NCBI RefSeq assembly: GCF_017316185.1
Contig: NZ_JAFLVX010000014.1
Location: 345-36,044 of the forward strand
DNA from: Candidatus Vagococcus giribetii
Lineage (GTDB): Bacteria > Bacillota > Bacilli > Lactobacillales > Vagococcaceae
Direction: 5' to 3'
DNA length: 35,700 nucleotides
The notes under the pieces were generated by a model. It ran no database searches, was not told the origin of the DNA, and saw only the letters and a program-made list of their open reading frames with translations. Position numbers and translations under genes: made by a program. Shown in pieces: positions 8,174-16,524 of the stretch (the first letter of the stretch is position 1; each line of letters starts with the position of its first letter).

Positions 8174-9039
8174 TGTGTCGCTCCTTCCAAATCACTATTA
8201 ACTTTATAACATTTCCACTGATGTTTCAATTCTTTTAGTTGGTCATTGAGTGAGTCTATATCGATTTTTTCTTGAGCAATAGCAAGTAGTGTCGGCCCGC
8301 TTCCTGAAACGAGGACAGTTAAAGCGCCTGCTTGTTTGGTTAGATCTGATACGATGTTGACCTCGTGAATCAGTTGTTTTCGGTAAGGTTCGTGTAGTTT
8401 GTCTGTCATTACTTCTTGTAACAATGGCCCGTCTCCACTCGTTAAAGCTTGAGTCGCAAATAAGAGTTTGCTTTGATTAGAAACAGCATCTGTAAAGTCA
8501 ATCTTTTCTGGTAGGAGTTCCCTAGCTATTTCAGTAGAAGTTCTAAAATCAGGTATGAGAACCAAGAACTTATAAGAAGAGTGAAGGGGAAATCTTGATG
8601 TATAAAGAATTTGATCCCCTTGATAAGAGGCAACTAGTCCGCCGATTAAAGCAGGGGCAACATTGTCAGGATGACCTTCTATTTTTGTACAAAGGGCTAA
8701 AGCTTTTTCTTGATTAACAGGGTGACCAGCTAAGGCGTAAGCTCCTAATACCCCAGCAACAACACAAGCTGAGCTACTACCTAAGCCTCGCTCAAGAGGA
8801 ATATCACTCTTTATCACAAGTTTAATAGGAGACGGCTTTATCCCTAGTTCTGTCATGGCTTCTATGTAAGCCTGATAGACTAGATTGTTTTCATTTTGAT
8901 ACTCAGTAGGGCAACCTGAAATCTGCAAGGACTTTGATGGTTTAAAGTAAAAGTAAGAATAGATATCTAGAGCCATACCTAAACAGTCAAAACCAACGCC
9001 CAAATTAGCAGTTGTTGCGGGAACTTTGATACATATCAT
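8167..9039 (-). CDS. thrB: Homoserine kinase
   Basis: A GHMP-family kinase of 290 residues, full length, that phosphorylates homoserine to O-phosphohomoserine with ATP in threonine synthesis. The glycine-rich ATP loop is PLERGLGSSSAC (residues 81-92). The N-terminus VPATTANLGVGFDCLGMALD is the substrate-side GHMP motif 1, and the C-terminal GALTVLVSGSGPTLLAI is GHMP motif 3. The ATG at 9039 has AAAGGAG eight bases upstream and lies 3 bp after thrC, so the two are co-transcribed. No internal damage is seen. Confidence 0.94.
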   Translation of the reverse strand: MICIKVPATTANLGVGFDCLGMALDIYSYFYFKPSKSLQISGCPTEYQNENNLVYQAYIEAMTELGIKPSPIKLVIKSDIPLERGLGSSSACVVAGVLGAYALAGHPVNQEKALALCTKIEGHPDNVAPALIGGLVASYQGDQILYTSRFPLHSSYKFLVLIPDFRTSTEIARELLPEKIDFTDAVSNQSKLLFATQALTSGDGPLLQEVMTDKLHEPYRKQLIHEVNIVSDLTKQAGALTVLVSGSGPTLLAIAQEKIDIDSLNDQLKELKHQWKCYKVNSDLEGATQC

Positions 9040-9042
9040 TGG

Positions 9043-10533
9043 CTAATCTCCTTTCCCATGAGTCAAAACGTAATGGCTCATTTCTTCTGTAGAGATACAG
9101 TCATTAAAAAGAATCGGTAACTCAAGAAGTTCAGCTAAATTATCTGGAACAGGGACACCTGTTTCTCTTTCTAGAAGGCTCATACGAGAAAATAAGTCAT
9201 CAGTCGCATTGTCTTCAGATAGATTCAAAGCGTCTAACACACTTTCCGTAAATTTATAAGGCGACGCTGTGGCTAAGACAATTTGTTTGTAGCCAAATTC
9301 TTCTTGTTCTTTCATAACTTTGTAAGCTACAGCAGTATGAGGATCTAATAAATAATCATGCTCTTTGTAGACGGATTGAATTGTTTGTTTAACTTCTTCA
9401 TCTGTCGCATATCCTGAACGAAATGTTTGTTGGATTTCTTTTAATGTATCTGAATCTACAGAAAAATAACCATGAGTAGCAAGTTTATCCATCCACTGAT
9501 TAATTAAGTCACTATCTTGTCCACTTACTTCAAAAAGGAGTCTTTCTAGATTAGACGAGATTAAAATGTCCATACTAGGGGAAGTGGTCATCAGAAAATC
9601 ACGTCTGGCATCATAGATGCCTGTTTGTAAGAAATCATGTAGAACCTTGTTTTCATTAGACGCACAAACAAGGTGACGTATGGGAAGACCTAGTTTTTTA
9701 GCATAAAAGCCAGCAAGAATATTACCGAAATTCCCAGTTGGAACAATAAAATCAACGGACTCATCTACTTGAATCTCCTGATTGTTAACAAGCTGAGAAT
9801 AAGCGTAAAAATAATAAACAATTTGAGGAATAAGTCGCCCAATGTTGACTGAGTTCGCACTAGATAATTGAATGTTCACTTGATCAAATTCAGCGATTAT
9901 TTCTGAGTTGTTGAAGAGTTGTTTGATCTGAGTCTGAGCGTCATCAAAATTACCATCAATCCCGCAAACTCTAAGATTGTTCCCAACTTGTGTTTGCATT
10001 TGTAATTTTTGAATCGAAGAGACACCCTCATTCGGGAAAAAGACCATGATATCAATGGCCTTATTATCTTTGAAGCCCTCAAGCGCTGCTTTACCAGTGT
10101 CGCCACTTGTTGCTGTTAAAATCAGAATTTTTTTTGCCTCATTCTGAATACTTAGAGAATGGTCCATAAAATGAGGCAAAATAGAAAGAGCCACATCTTT
10201 AAACGCATTGGTTGGTCCATGAAATAGCTCTAAAACAAAGTCATCACCAACTTGTTTCAGAGGAGTGATGTCTTTTGTTGTAAATTTATCTTCATAAGCA
10301 AGTTGAACACATTCTTTGATAGCATCATGGCTAAAGTCTGTCAAAAATAATCGGAAAATTGTCTGAGCCATTTCTTGATAATTGAGATTAACAATATCAG
10401 CAACATTTATATGATGATCAGGAAAATTCCTAAGAACGAATAAACCGCCATCAGGACTAAGTCCTTGAAGGATAGCTTGACTTGCTGTCATGTTTATATG
10501 ATTAGATCGTGTACTTCGATAAATAGTTGTCAT
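9043..10533 (-). CDS. thrC: Threonine synthase
   Basis: A 496-residue PLP enzyme converting O-phosphohomoserine to threonine. It is the long form, with an N-terminal threonine-synthase domain (YRSTRSN, SPDGGLFVL) before the catalytic domain. The PLP lysine is Lys112 in GPTNAFKDVA; SGDTGKAALEG and GNFGNILAGFYAKKLG follow. The start is the ATG at 10533, with AAGGGG eight bases upstream; an in-frame TTG at 10593 would add 20 unconserved residues and overlap the divergent promoter region, so I reject it. First gene of thrC-thrB-ACT, divergent from hom-lysC. Confidence 0.94.
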   Translation of the reverse strand: MTTIYRSTRSNHINMTASQAILQGLSPDGGLFVLRNFPDHHINVADIVNLNYQEMAQTIFRLFLTDFSHDAIKECVQLAYEDKFTTKDITPLKQVGDDFVLELFHGPTNAFKDVALSILPHFMDHSLSIQNEAKKILILTATSGDTGKAALEGFKDNKAIDIMVFFPNEGVSSIQKLQMQTQVGNNLRVCGIDGNFDDAQTQIKQLFNNSEIIAEFDQVNIQLSSANSVNIGRLIPQIVYYFYAYSQLVNNQEIQVDESVDFIVPTGNFGNILAGFYAKKLGLPIRHLVCASNENKVLHDFLQTGIYDARRDFLMTTSPSMDILISSNLERLLFEVSGQDSDLINQWMDKLATHGYFSVDSDTLKEIQQTFRSGYATDEEVKQTIQSVYKEHDYLLDPHTAVAYKVMKEQEEFGYKQIVLATASPYKFTESVLDALNLSEDNATDDLFSRMSLLERETGVPVPDNLAELLELPILFNDCISTEEMSHYVLTHGKGD

Positions 10534-10564
10534 AAATAAAACCCCTTGTTTTTTGATATTCCTT

Positions 10565-10593
10565 ATGATAGTATATCCATCATACAAATACAA
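10565..10593 (-). promoter_or_regulatory. Putative promoter of the thrC-thrB-ACT operon
   Basis: Reading leftward, TTGTAT (10588-10593) and TATCAT (10565-10570) are spaced by 17 bp. It lies in the 85-bp gap shared with the divergent hom gene. I could not assign an equally good rightward promoter; any hom promoter must overlap this one, which would allow joint control. Confidence 0.4.
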
Positions 10594-10618
10594 GTGTTTT
10601 TATCAGGAGGACAAATTA

Positions 10619-11779
10619 ATGAATGTTGCTATTTTAGGTTATGGTGTAGTCGGCTCAGGTGTTGAAACAATTATTTCAGAACAATTAGGTGATAAAGAAC
10701 CTATTAAAGTGGTCAAAATATGGAACAGACCCAATAAAACGAAACAAATTCCTTACTTCGTCTCAGACATTGAGGAGATTATTAATGATCCATCTATTGA
10801 GTGTGTGGTGGAAGCTTTGAATGGCATTCACCCAGCGTATGAGCATATTATGGCTTGTTTAAAAAAAGGAAAGCATGTCGTTAGCGCTAATAAAGCGGTT
10901 GTTGCTGCATTTTTTGAAGAGTTTCAACAAGTTGCTCATGACAATCAGGTTTACTTCAAGTATGAGGCAAGTGTAGGTGGTGGGATTCCTTGGATAAAAG
11001 AGTTAAAACGCGCCAAACGAACAGACGCCATTTCTTCTATTTCTGGGATTTTAAATGGGACATCGAATTATATTTTATCAACGATGGCAAAAGCTCACTT
11101 ATCTTTTTCAGATGTGCTACTTGACGCTCAAGAATTAGGTTACGCAGAAGCAGATCCAAGTGCAGATATTGATGGATTTGATATCTTAAACAAACTCATT
11201 ATTTCAAGTTACGTGGCATTTGAAGCAAGAGTCAAACCAGATGATTTCTTACGCCTAAGCATGAGGGGCGTGACGTTAGAAGATAGTCAATATTTTCATA
11301 ATTTAGGTTACGAGTTGAAATATCTTGGCACTGCAAATGTTGAGAACGAGTCACTTGAAGGAGATGTGATGTTGACTGCTTGTTCTAAACAGAGCTTAGA
11401 AGCTAATACATCTTTAAATTACAATTGCGTCTCTCTTGTAGGAGAAACAATCGGTACTTTAAGTTTTTATGGGCAAGGTGCAGGTCAACTGCCAACTGCT
11501 CATAGCATGGTGCAAGATTTGCTAGATATTACTAATGAGTCTCATCAAATCAAGTTAAATTCAGTGAAGGATATCTCCAATAAAGGACTTAAAACGTATC
11601 AATTTGTTGTGAGAAGTCAACAATCTATCCCAGAGAGCTTTGTGAAGAGAGAAGACCAAGGCTATTGTTATTTACTACCGATGTCTCAATTAAGATTTAA
11701 AGAAGTTGTTATGCCTTTATTAGAGGAAACGGATTTAGTTGTTAAAATGGAAGAGTTAAGAGGTGAGTGTGGTGATTAA
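10619..11779 (+). CDS. hom: Homoserine dehydrogenase with a shortened C-terminal region
   Basis: This 386-residue enzyme reduces aspartate semialdehyde to homoserine with NAD(P)H. The Rossmann loop is GYGVVGSG (residues 8-15). KHVVSANKAVVA, EASVGGGIPWIKELKR and GILNGTSNYILSTM are the conserved catalytic blocks, and GQGAGQLPTAHSM ends the catalytic domain near residue 297. The family is usually about 400-435 residues with a C-terminal ACT domain; here only about 82 residues follow, and the part matching the first ACT strand and helix seems missing. The start is the ATG at 10619 with CAGGAGG upstream; the longer frame from 10553 lies in the promoter region. lysC overlaps its end. Confidence 0.92.
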   Translation: MNVAILGYGVVGSGVETIISEQLGDKEPIKVVKIWNRPNKTKQIPYFVSDIEEIINDPSIECVVEALNGIHPAYEHIMACLKKGKHVVSANKAVVAAFFEEFQQVAHDNQVYFKYEASVGGGIPWIKELKRAKRTDAISSISGILNGTSNYILSTMAKAHLSFSDVLLDAQELGYAEADPSADIDGFDILNKLIISSYVAFEARVKPDDFLRLSMRGVTLEDSQYFHNLGYELKYLGTANVENESLEGDVMLTACSKQSLEANTSLNYNCVSLVGETIGTLSFYGQGAGQLPTAHSMVQDLLDITNESHQIKLNSVKDISNKGLKTYQFVVRSQQSIPESFVKREDQGYCYLLPMSQLRFKEVVMPLLEETDLVVKMEELRGECGD

Positions 11780-13088
11780 AGTAGCTAAGTTTGGTGGCAG
11801 TAGTGTTGCTAATAGTGCGCAATTAAAGAAAGTCAAAGGGATTGTTGAAGCAGACTCTTCTCGAAAAATAATTGTTACTAGTGCTAGTGGTAAAGAAAAC
11901 GGTGAGGATCATAAAATAACTGATTTACTGTATTTATGTTATGAGCATAAACGCTACGGTATGCCGATTGATATGATGTTTAACTTGATTCAGGAAAAAC
12001 TATTAACTATTCAACGTGAATTGTCTTTAGATAACACAATTGATGAGGATATACAGGCTCTTTATGAGGCTTTAAAAGGGCCAATCGAGCTAGATTATTT
12101 AATTAGTCGAGGAGAATTTTTAACGGGAAAATTACTTAGTCGCTACCTAGGCTTTCGTTTTATTGATGCAAAGGAGATGATATTTTTTAAATACAATGGA
12201 GAATTTGATTATCCGAAAATGGTTGAGGCCTTTCAAAAGTTAGAACCTATTGAAACTGGCGTTGTGATACCTGGCTTTTATGGTAGCTTACCAAATGGGG
12301 ATATTCGTTTAATGACTCGCGGAGGAAGTGATATTACAGGAAGTATTTTGGCTAATGTGGCTGAGGCAGAGCGCTATGAAAATTGGACAGACGTTTCAGG
12401 TATCTTAAAAGCTGATCCAAGACTAGTCAAACAACCCAAACAAATTGATATTATAACTTATGAAGAGTTAAGAGAGTTATCCTATATGGGAGCTTCAGTG
12501 ATCCATGAAGAGGCAGTTTATCCAGTTAAGGATAAAAATATTCCTATTTATATCCTTAATACCAACGAACCTGAGAATAAGGGCACGATTATTTTAAACA
12601 AGGTGGCGATTGAAAAAAGGCAAGCTATTACAGGCATTGCTGGCAAACAGGATTTTTCAATTTTAACTGTTGTTAAAGAGCATATGTCCGATGAGTTCGG
12701 AACAATTAGAAAAGCCATTGAAGTGTTGGAAAGTTTTCATATCAAGGTGGAGCAAATTTCGACTGCTATTGATCGTTTCTCATTAGTGGTTGATTCTGAG
12801 CAGTTGAAACCAGTTCTTTATGAGGTAGTTGCTCAGATAAAAGAAATCTGTCAGGCTAACCAAGTGAACGTTAGTCACGAATTATCTCTTATTACTGTAG
12901 TATCGAGATTTATGAAAGAGAAAACAGGTATGAGTGGTCGCGTATTTGAGGCATTAGGGAAAGAAAAAATCAATATTTCTTTAATCTCTCAAACAGGAGA
13001 CGAGACTAATATTATCATTGCTGTTAGTAATCAAGATTACCGAAAAACAATCAGAACTATTTATCAGGAATTCGAGGGAGCAGCTTGA
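11772..13088 (+). CDS. lysC: Aspartate kinase
   Basis: A 438-residue monofunctional aspartokinase catalysing ATP-dependent phosphorylation of aspartate, the entry to lysine and threonine synthesis. The N-terminal KVAKFGGSSVAN holds the nucleotide site; LISRGEFLTGKLLSRYL, GFYGS and TRGGSDITGSILA are further family blocks. Two ACT domains end the protein (about 300-370, and 380 to the end, with KTGMSGRVFEAL and INISLISQTGDETNII), giving feedback control. The length resembles the aspartokinase III/YclM type. I chose the GTG at 11772, which has GAGGTG six bases upstream and overlaps hom by 8 bases; GTG at 11763 or 11769 would add only a few residues. Confidence 0.9.
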   Translation: MIKVAKFGGSSVANSAQLKKVKGIVEADSSRKIIVTSASGKENGEDHKITDLLYLCYEHKRYGMPIDMMFNLIQEKLLTIQRELSLDNTIDEDIQALYEALKGPIELDYLISRGEFLTGKLLSRYLGFRFIDAKEMIFFKYNGEFDYPKMVEAFQKLEPIETGVVIPGFYGSLPNGDIRLMTRGGSDITGSILANVAEAERYENWTDVSGILKADPRLVKQPKQIDIITYEELRELSYMGASVIHEEAVYPVKDKNIPIYILNTNEPENKGTIILNKVAIEKRQAITGIAGKQDFSILTVVKEHMSDEFGTIRKAIEVLESFHIKVEQISTAIDRFSLVVDSEQLKPVLYEVVAQIKEICQANQVNVSHELSLITVVSRFMKEKTGMSGRVFEALGKEKINISLISQTGDETNIIIAVSNQDYRKTIRTIYQEFEGAA

Positions 13089-13102
13089 TTTGAATTTGAA
13101 AG

Positions 13103-13133
13103 ACACTCTCTAACTAATGGAGAGTGTTTTTTT
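13103..13133 (+). terminator. Terminator of hom-lysC
   Basis: An 8-bp stem, ACACTCTC (13103-13110) with GAGAGTGT (13120-13127), is followed by a seven-T tract. It lies 15 bp after the lysC stop. Confidence 0.85.
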
Positions 13134-13135
13134 GT

Positions 13136-13165
13136 CTGACGTCATTTATTCATCTATGCTATAAT
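13136..13165 (+). promoter_or_regulatory. Putative promoter of the GNAT gene at 13210
   Basis: CTGACG (13136-13141) and TATAAT (13160-13165) are spaced by 18 bp, with a TG one base before the -10 hexamer (TGCTATAAT). Confidence 0.5.
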
Positions 13166-13209
13166 GCTTCATTGTAGGAACGACTAGAATAAATTGTAAG
13201 AGGAAGAGT

Positions 13210-13854
13210 ATGATGTCAAAAGTAACGTATCGCTTAATAAAAAAAGAAGACTACAAGTCTATATCCAAATTAATAGAAGAAGCTTTTCATCTAGGTGATT
13301 TAATCTCGGATAAAAGTTTATTAACAATTTTTACTAAAAAATATTTATATGATTGTTTATCTGAAGCGACATACATTGAAGTAGCTGAGCTTAATAACCA
13401 AGTTGTAGGTGTTATTATGGGAAAAGCAGATTCAAAATACAGTTACTTAAAACATAGCAATTATTATGCGCAAGTTATGATGCAACAATTCAAAATTTTT
13501 CTTCATCCTAGTAAGAAAGAGTTGAGTAGTTACAATGATTTATTAACTATTTATGATGAGTTTTATGAGAAGCATAAAGAGAAATTTGATGGCGTTTTAA
13601 CTCTATTTGCTGTGAATGAGACTTGTCGTGGCTATGGAATAGGTAAACAACTTTTAAAAGATTTAATGAGTTATTTAGAAGAATCTCAGGTGAAACGAAT
13701 CTATCTTTTTACTGATAGTACGTGTAACTATGGTTTTTATGAGTATCATGATTTTAATAGATTAGAAGAGAAGCCTATTACGTTTAATACATCAGATAAG
13801 CCTAAGACGATGAGCGTTTATTTTTACGAACGTTTATTGACTAGTTGTTCATAA
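13210..13854 (+). CDS. GNAT-family N-acetyltransferase
   Basis: A 214-residue protein of the GNAT fold, expected to move an acetyl group from acetyl-CoA to an amine. The acetyl-CoA loop is CRGYGIGKQLL, preceded by the strand LTLFAVNE, and the C-terminal NYGFYEYHDFNRLEEKP is the typical strand-helix end. The substrate cannot be told from sequence. It is a single-gene unit between the lysC terminator and the DUF454 gene. Two ATG codons in a row begin it (13210 and 13213); either could be used with the AGAGGAAG sequence upstream. Confidence 0.8.
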   Translation: MMSKVTYRLIKKEDYKSISKLIEEAFHLGDLISDKSLLTIFTKKYLYDCLSEATYIEVAELNNQVVGVIMGKADSKYSYLKHSNYYAQVMMQQFKIFLHPSKKELSSYNDLLTIYDEFYEKHKEKFDGVLTLFAVNETCRGYGIGKQLLKDLMSYLEESQVKRIYLFTDSTCNYGFYEYHDFNRLEEKPITFNTSDKPKTMSVYFYERLLTSCS

Positions 13855-13905
13855 AGAAGAAAAAACCATTTTAAAGGTACCTTTTGTTATTTTAAATGAG
13901 AAAAG

Positions 13906-13935
13906 TTATCATTTGTTCAGTAAATGTGCTATACT
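13906..13935 (+). promoter_or_regulatory. Putative promoter of the DUF454 gene
   Basis: TTATCA (13906-13911) and TATACT (13930-13935) have an 18-bp spacer, with TGC directly before the -10 hexamer (extended -10). Confidence 0.45.
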
Positions 13936-13968
13936 GACAAGAAATATGGTGATTGGCAGGAGATAAAG

Positions 13969-14373
13969 ATGACAAACATTAAGAAAGCTCTATATATTGG
14001 GCTAGGAGGTATTTCTTTTGTGTTAGGAACATTAGGTTTAAGTTTACCATTGATTCCAACAGTTCCTCTTTATATGTTGACTAGTTTTTTATGGTTAAGA
14101 AGTTCTGAAAAATTGTATGGAAAATTTATCGCTTCAACTTACTATCAGAAGTACGTACAGGAGTTGATTATCGAAAAGAAAATGACGAATAAGGGGTTAG
14201 TACGTTTATTTCTAATGATTTTTATTGTCTTTTTAATCCCAGGGATACTGGTTAATAACCTGGCCATGAGAATTTCTTTAGTCATTGTCTATGTATTACA
14301 CCTTATCTTTTTGACTTTATACTTTAAAAAGAAAGAAAAGAAACAAGTAACTGTTGGTGTGGAGAAAAACTAA
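13969..14373 (+). CDS. DUF454 family (YbaN-like) inner-membrane protein
   Basis: A 134-residue membrane protein with about four hydrophobic segments (near residues 7-25, 28-45, 77-95 and 98-118) and a basic C-terminus. The pattern GGISFVLGTLGLSLPLIPTVPLYML followed by a SSEKLY block, about 60 residues in all, is the hallmark of DUF454/YbaN proteins, whose function is unknown. The start is the ATG at 13969, with AGGAGA five bases upstream; an upstream in-frame start at 13924 would overlap the promoter and is rejected. It is monocistronic, followed by a terminator. Confidence 0.82.
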   Translation: MTNIKKALYIGLGGISFVLGTLGLSLPLIPTVPLYMLTSFLWLRSSEKLYGKFIASTYYQKYVQELIIEKKMTNKGLVRLFLMIFIVFLIPGILVNNLAMRISLVIVYVLHLIFLTLYFKKKEKKQVTVGVEKN

Positions 14374-14393
14374 CAGATGTATCAATTGATAGA

Positions 14394-14424
14394 AACACTC
14401 TTCTTTTTGAAGATGTTTTTTTTT
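14394..14424 (+). terminator. Terminator after the DUF454 gene
   Basis: AACA plus TCTTC (14394-14403, with one bulged C) pairs with GAAGATGTT (14409-14417) around a five-T loop, and a tract of nine T (14416-14424) overlaps and follows the 3' arm. Confidence 0.7.
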
Positions 14425-14437
14425 ATTTTGACTTTAG

Positions 14438-14466
14438 TTGTGGTTTTTGTTCGTTAATTATATAAT
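14438..14466 (+). promoter_or_regulatory. Putative promoter of the carbonic anhydrase gene
   Basis: TTGTGG (14438-14443) and a perfect TATAAT (14461-14466) are 17 bp apart, 26 bp before the start codon. Confidence 0.5.
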
Positions 14467-14492
14467 TAATGTACAAGAAAGAGGTGTAAAAC

Positions 14493-15143
14493 ATGAAACC
14501 TGAAACAAATGTTAGTCAGTGGAGCTATGAGAATAAAGAGAATTGGATTAAACCTTTACCCAAATCTCAGTCGCCAATCAATATTGTAACAAGGGAAGCA
14601 GAGCCAATGTTGGCAGAAGGGCGAATTGTTTTAAATTACAGTCATCAGTTACTTTCTTTATTTGATGCAGATCACTGTATTGAAGGAAAATTGAAAGGTT
14701 TAGCAAGCATTAATAGCCGGCCCTTCATATTATCTCAGTTTCATTTTCACGCCAGTGGTGAGCATACGATAGATGGTACATTCTTTCCGCTTGAGTTACA
14801 TCTTGTTCACGAGTCTCAAGTGGGGATGTTGGCAGTTATTGCGGTGTTATTCGAGTTGGGTGAAGCCAATGAAACCTTAGATGATATACTAGATTTTATG
14901 AATCAATCTGGAGAGGATAATCATATCAACATGATGGATTTAATTCCTGATTCTTTTGATTATTATCACTACTTAGGCTCCCTAACAACACCACCTTTGA
15001 CTGAAAATGTGGAGTGGTATGTCTTAATGAATCGAATGACACTTTCAAAGGAACAGCTAAAGAGATTGACGAGTTATCATAACCATAATTTTAGAGAACC
15101 TCAGAATTTGAACAATCGAAAAGTACTTAAAAAGCTCTTTTGA
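14493..15143 (+). CDS. Alpha-class carbonic anhydrase without a signal peptide
   Basis: This 216-residue zinc enzyme interconverts CO2 and bicarbonate. Alpha-class marks are clear: QSPINI (residues 26-31), zinc ligands His84 and His86 in QFHFHASGEH and His103 in ELHLVHES, and the substrate loop SLTTPPLTENVEWYVL with the catalytic threonine. The N-terminus (MKPETNVSQWSYENK) is polar, with no signal peptide, so the enzyme should be cytoplasmic; many characterised bacterial alpha-class enzymes are exported. The ATG at 14493 has AGAGGTG upstream, and no upstream in-frame extension would add a leader. It is monocistronic and could supply bicarbonate for biosynthetic carboxylations. Confidence 0.92.
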   Translation: MKPETNVSQWSYENKENWIKPLPKSQSPINIVTREAEPMLAEGRIVLNYSHQLLSLFDADHCIEGKLKGLASINSRPFILSQFHFHASGEHTIDGTFFPLELHLVHESQVGMLAVIAVLFELGEANETLDDILDFMNQSGEDNHINMMDLIPDSFDYYHYLGSLTTPPLTENVEWYVLMNRMTLSKEQLKRLTSYHNHNFREPQNLNNRKVLKKLF

Positions 15144-15262
15144 GTGATTCTTTGTTAAGTAGATTTTTTGTAAAAGTAGCTAAGTTTAAGAGCTAGATTC
15201 TATAACTGCTAATTGATATATGTTAGTATGAGATAACTTACTGAAAATTGGAGGACGTTACA

Positions 15263-16453
15263 TTGCAAAATAAAATTATGGCTATTAATTCTGGGAGTTC
15301 ATCACTAAAATTCCAATTATTCGTGATGCCAGAAGAAGAGTTAATCGTAAAAGGCTTATTTGAAAGAATTGGCTCGAAGGAAGGAATCGCTTTTTCTTAT
15401 TCTTTAAATAATGAGAAAAAAGCGTTTACGATTGAGGGCACAACTCATCAAGAAGCCGTTTCTTTTTTAATTGATTTTTTAATGAAAGAACAATTAGTCG
15501 CATCTCTTGAAGAAATTACAGGAGTTGGGCATCGTGTTGCTCATGGTGGCGAATATTTTAAAGCATCTAGTTTAGTCGAAGAAAAAGAAAGTCAAATGAT
15601 TCATGAACTTTCTAAGTTGGCTCCTTTACATAATCCGGTAAACTTAGCAGGAATTGAGGCATTTAAAGCGGCGTTACCAGGATGTCCTCAAGTAGCTATT
15701 TTTGATACAGCTTTCCATCAAACATTACCAACATCACAGTATTTATATCCAATTCCAATGAAATATTACCGTGAAGATAAGATTAGAAAATATGGCTTCC
15801 ACGGAACAAGTCATCAGTTTGTGGCACAAGTTGGTGCTAACATTCTAGACAAACCACTAGAAGAATTAAAATTGATTACTTGTCATTTAGGAAATGGAGC
15901 AAGTATTTGTGGGATTAAAGAAGGTAAATCACATATGACTTCTATGGGGTTCACTCCAATCGCTGGTTTAATGATGGGAACTCGTTGTGGGGATTTAGAT
16001 CCTTCAGTTGTTACGTATCTACAAGAAGAAAAAGGATATACTGCTGAAGAAATGAATACTATTTTAAACAATGAGTCTGGTTTATTAGGCGTTTCTGAGT
16101 TAAGTAATGACTTTAGAGATGTCATTGCTGCAGCCGACATGGGAGAAGAACAAGCAATTATTTCTTTAGATATGTTTACAAGTAAAGTAAAACAAACAAT
16201 TGGTGCCTATGCAGCTGAACTAGGTGGTGTCGATGGTATTATCTTTACAGCGGGTATTGGTGAAAACTCAAGTTGGGTGAGAGAGAAATGCTGTGAAGGT
16301 CTAAGTTTTTTAGGCGCAACTATTGATGTTGACTCTAACAATCAAAGTAAAGAAATTATCAGTACTAAAGAAAGTACAACTGCTATTTTAGTTGTTCCAA
16401 CTAATGAAGAATTAATGATTGCTAAAGAAACAATGGCCATCATTTCAAAATAA
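15263..16453 (+). CDS. ackA: Acetate kinase (TTG start)
   Basis: A 396-residue ASKHA-fold kinase converting acetyl phosphate and ADP to acetate and ATP. Conserved blocks: AINSGSSSLKFQLF (N-terminal phosphate loop), GHRVAHGGEYF, FDTAFHQTLP, KYGFHGTSHQFV with the catalytic histidine, HLGNGASICGI, GTRCGDLDPSV, TAGIGENS and the final VPTNEELMIAKET. The start is most likely TTG at 15263, eight bases after GGAGG (15250-15254). The first ATG (15278) is 23 bases from that site, and the TTG at 15248 overlaps it. AckA could draw ATP from acetyl-CoA made by the PFOR encoded at 27000, through a phosphotransacetylase not seen here. Confidence 0.94.
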   Translation: MQNKIMAINSGSSSLKFQLFVMPEEELIVKGLFERIGSKEGIAFSYSLNNEKKAFTIEGTTHQEAVSFLIDFLMKEQLVASLEEITGVGHRVAHGGEYFKASSLVEEKESQMIHELSKLAPLHNPVNLAGIEAFKAALPGCPQVAIFDTAFHQTLPTSQYLYPIPMKYYREDKIRKYGFHGTSHQFVAQVGANILDKPLEELKLITCHLGNGASICGIKEGKSHMTSMGFTPIAGLMMGTRCGDLDPSVVTYLQEEKGYTAEEMNTILNNESGLLGVSELSNDFRDVIAAADMGEEQAIISLDMFTSKVKQTIGAYAAELGGVDGIIFTAGIGENSSWVREKCCEGLSFLGATIDVDSNNQSKEIISTKESTTAILVVPTNEELMIAKETMAIISK

Positions 16454-16472
16454 ATCATAGTCAAAAGTAATT

Positions 16473-16524
16473 AATAAACTAAAAGAGACATCAGCTTGAT
16501 AGCGGATGTCTCTTTTAGTTTATT
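16473..16524. terminator. Bidirectional terminator between ackA and mprF
   Basis: A 20-bp perfect inverted repeat (16473-16492 with 16505-16524) around a 12-base loop, AT-rich at both outer ends. The mprF stop codon lies within the right arm. It serves both convergent genes. Its core CTAAAAGAGACAT recurs in the terminator at 34043. Confidence 0.88.

Noticed and set aside
10534-10618. Possible T-box or amino-acid riboswitch between thrC and hom
   Set aside because: The gap is only 85 bp and holds promoter elements and a ribosome binding site; there is no room for a T-box and no terminator hairpin.
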